From Flavobacteriales bacterium UBA5869 (GTDB lineage: Bacteria; Bacteroidota; Bacteroidia; Flavobacteriales_D; Crocinitomicaceae), in NCBI GenBank assembly GCA_002432565.1, contig DJFP01000155.1, forward strand, positions 13,276 through 18,905: a DNA stretch of 5,630 nt. Direction: 5' to 3'. A model generated the notes under the pieces. That model was not told the DNA's origin. It saw only the letters and a program-made list of their open reading frames with translations, and ran no database searches. Positions within the stretch are counted from its first letter, which is position 1; each line of letters opens with the position of its first letter. A program made the position numbers and the translations under genes. Shown here piece after piece: positions 4,631 through 5,630 of this stretch.

Positions 4631-5630
4631 GTAATTACAGAAACGAAACTTTAGCGATCCGGATACAAAACGAACGCTCTCAAGAAGCGGAACACAGTGT
4701 TCCTTTATATTTAACCTCCAGTTATGTATTTGACGATGCAGAGCAAATGCGGGCGGCATTTTCAGACGAAATAGAAGCAAATATCTATTCCCGCTATTCC
4801 AACCCGAATGTAGACGAATTACTGGAGAAAGTAGCGCGACTGGAAGCCGGGGAAGCGGCCTGGGCAACAGCAACAGGAATGGCGGCGGTTTTTACCACTT
4901 TTGCGGCACTGCTCCAAAACAGCGACCACATTGTTTCCTCCAAATCGGTTTTTGGGTCCACACACCAGTTATTTGTAAACATCCTTCCGAAATGGGGAAT
5001 TACAACCACTTATGTTGATGCAATCGACTACGATGGATACGAAAAAGCAATCAAACCGGAAACGAAAATCGTATACATCGAAACACCTTCCAATCCGGGC
5101 CTGGATATTATCGATATCAAAAAATTGGCTGCAATTTGTAAAGCAAAAAATGTGTTGTTGGTGGTCGATAATTGTTTTGCAACACCGGTTTTACAGCAGC
5201 CTTTGAAATTAGGGGCAGATATTGCGATTCATTCCGCTACCAAATACATGGACGGCCAGGGGAGAGTGCTTGGAGGACTGATCGTATCGACCAAAGAGAC
5301 CATTGCACAGATCCAGGGATTTGCACGCCACAGCGGACCTGCATTGTCACCTTTCAATGCCTGGATACTTTCCAAATCGCTGGAAACTTTGCATTTGAGA
5401 ATGGAAAAACACTGCTCGCAAGCATACGAGATTGCCCTGCGATTGGAAAAAAACGAACAGGTATCCTGGGTAAAATACCCCTTCCTGGATTCACATCCGC
5501 AGCAGGCAATTGCGAAAGACCAAATGAAATTTGGAGGTGGAATTGTCACCTTCCAGGTCAAAGGCGGTTTGGAAGCAGGAAGAAAATTCCTCGATAAGTT
5601 GAACTTATTTTCCCTGACGCCAAACCTGGG
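4627..5630 (+). CDS. metZ: O-acyl-homoserine sulfhydrylase, MetZ-like PLP enzyme (C-terminus beyond window)
   Basis: From ATG 4627, 334 codons are open to the right edge; the family is usually about 380-400 residues, so roughly 50-60 residues are missing. It belongs to the Cys/Met metabolism PLP enzymes. Visible landmarks: IYSRYSNPN (53-61) with Tyr54 and Arg56 reaching the neighbouring subunit's PLP phosphate, TGMAA (83-87), SVFGSTHQLF (107-116), ETPSNP (152-157), VVDNCFATP (179-187) with Asp181 for the pyridine nitrogen, and HSATKYMDGQGRVLGG (202-217) with Lys206 forming the Schiff base. DGQGRVLGG and SGPALSPFNAW (236-246) are more typical of MetZ than of cystathionine gamma-synthase or beta-lyase. 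Expected reaction: acylated homoserine plus sulfide gives homocysteine. With MetX upstream the substrate is probably O-acetylhomoserine, although MetZ is classically named for the succinyl ester. Start chosen by the ATGA overlap with the OsmC gene. Confidence 0.88.
   Translation, partial: MSNYRNETLAIRIQNERSQEAEHSVPLYLTSSYVFDDAEQMRAAFSDEIEANIYSRYSNPNVDELLEKVARLEAGEAAWATATGMAAVFTTFAALLQNSDHIVSSKSVFGSTHQLFVNILPKWGITTTYVDAIDYDGYEKAIKPETKIVYIETPSNPGLDIIDIKKLAAICKAKNVLLVVDNCFATPVLQQPLKLGADIAIHSATKYMDGQGRVLGGLIVSTKETIAQIQGFARHSGPALSPFNAWILSKSLETLHLRMEKHCSQAYEIALRLEKNEQVSWVKYPFLDSHPQQAIAKDQMKFGGGIVTFQVKGGLEAGRKFLDKLNLFSLTPNL

Noticed and set aside
5172..5597. Long + strand and opposing - strand frames in the right end
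   Set aside because: They are alternative-frame shadows of the metZ coding frame, which has the PLP-enzyme motifs throughout and runs off the window edge.

Overview
The window looks like a chromosomal piece of a member of the Bacteroidota, probably Flavobacteriales and perhaps near Fluviicola/Crocinitomicaceae. This placement is inferred from three things: a signal peptide-TPR-membrane-SpoIIE phosphatase architecture typical of the phylum, a promoter candidate of the TTTG/TAnnTTTG type, and gene starts without Shine-Dalgarno sequences. It holds a methionine (homocysteine) biosynthesis operon on the + strand, and a divergent regulatory gene on the - strand that is cut by the left edge.

Left part (1-1460, - strand): the N-terminal 486 codons of a sensor-type protein phosphatase with a signal peptide, six TPRs, a coiled coil, one membrane helix, a second coiled coil and the first part of a SpoIIE/PP2C-like domain. 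Middle (1461-1915): a 455-base divergent intergenic region. It contains an AT-rich inverted repeat, a promoter candidate for the + strand, a SAM-I class riboswitch aptamer (about 1621-1768), a weak terminator-like hairpin, and a short open reading frame that ends in five consecutive Cys codons, Arg and stop (MCCCCCR*). The small ORF lies between the riboswitch and metX and looks like a cysteine-sensing leader peptide.

Right part (1916-5630, + strand): metX, hom, an OsmC-family gene and metZ. They are packed with a 1-base gap and two 4-base ATGA overlaps, so they are almost certainly co-transcribed and probably translationally coupled. Hom makes homoserine, MetX acylates it, and the MetZ-type PLP enzyme replaces the acyl group with sulfide to give homocysteine. 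The role of the OsmC protein is unknown. MetZ is open through the right edge and lacks its C-terminus here.

The most interesting point is the leader. One mRNA appears to carry two sensors in series: SAM (end product, by riboswitch) and cysteine (sulfur status, by ribosome stalling at a poly-Cys leader ORF). The Cys-codon tract is complementary to CAACA repeats that flank the metX start codon, which suggests a testable mechanism.
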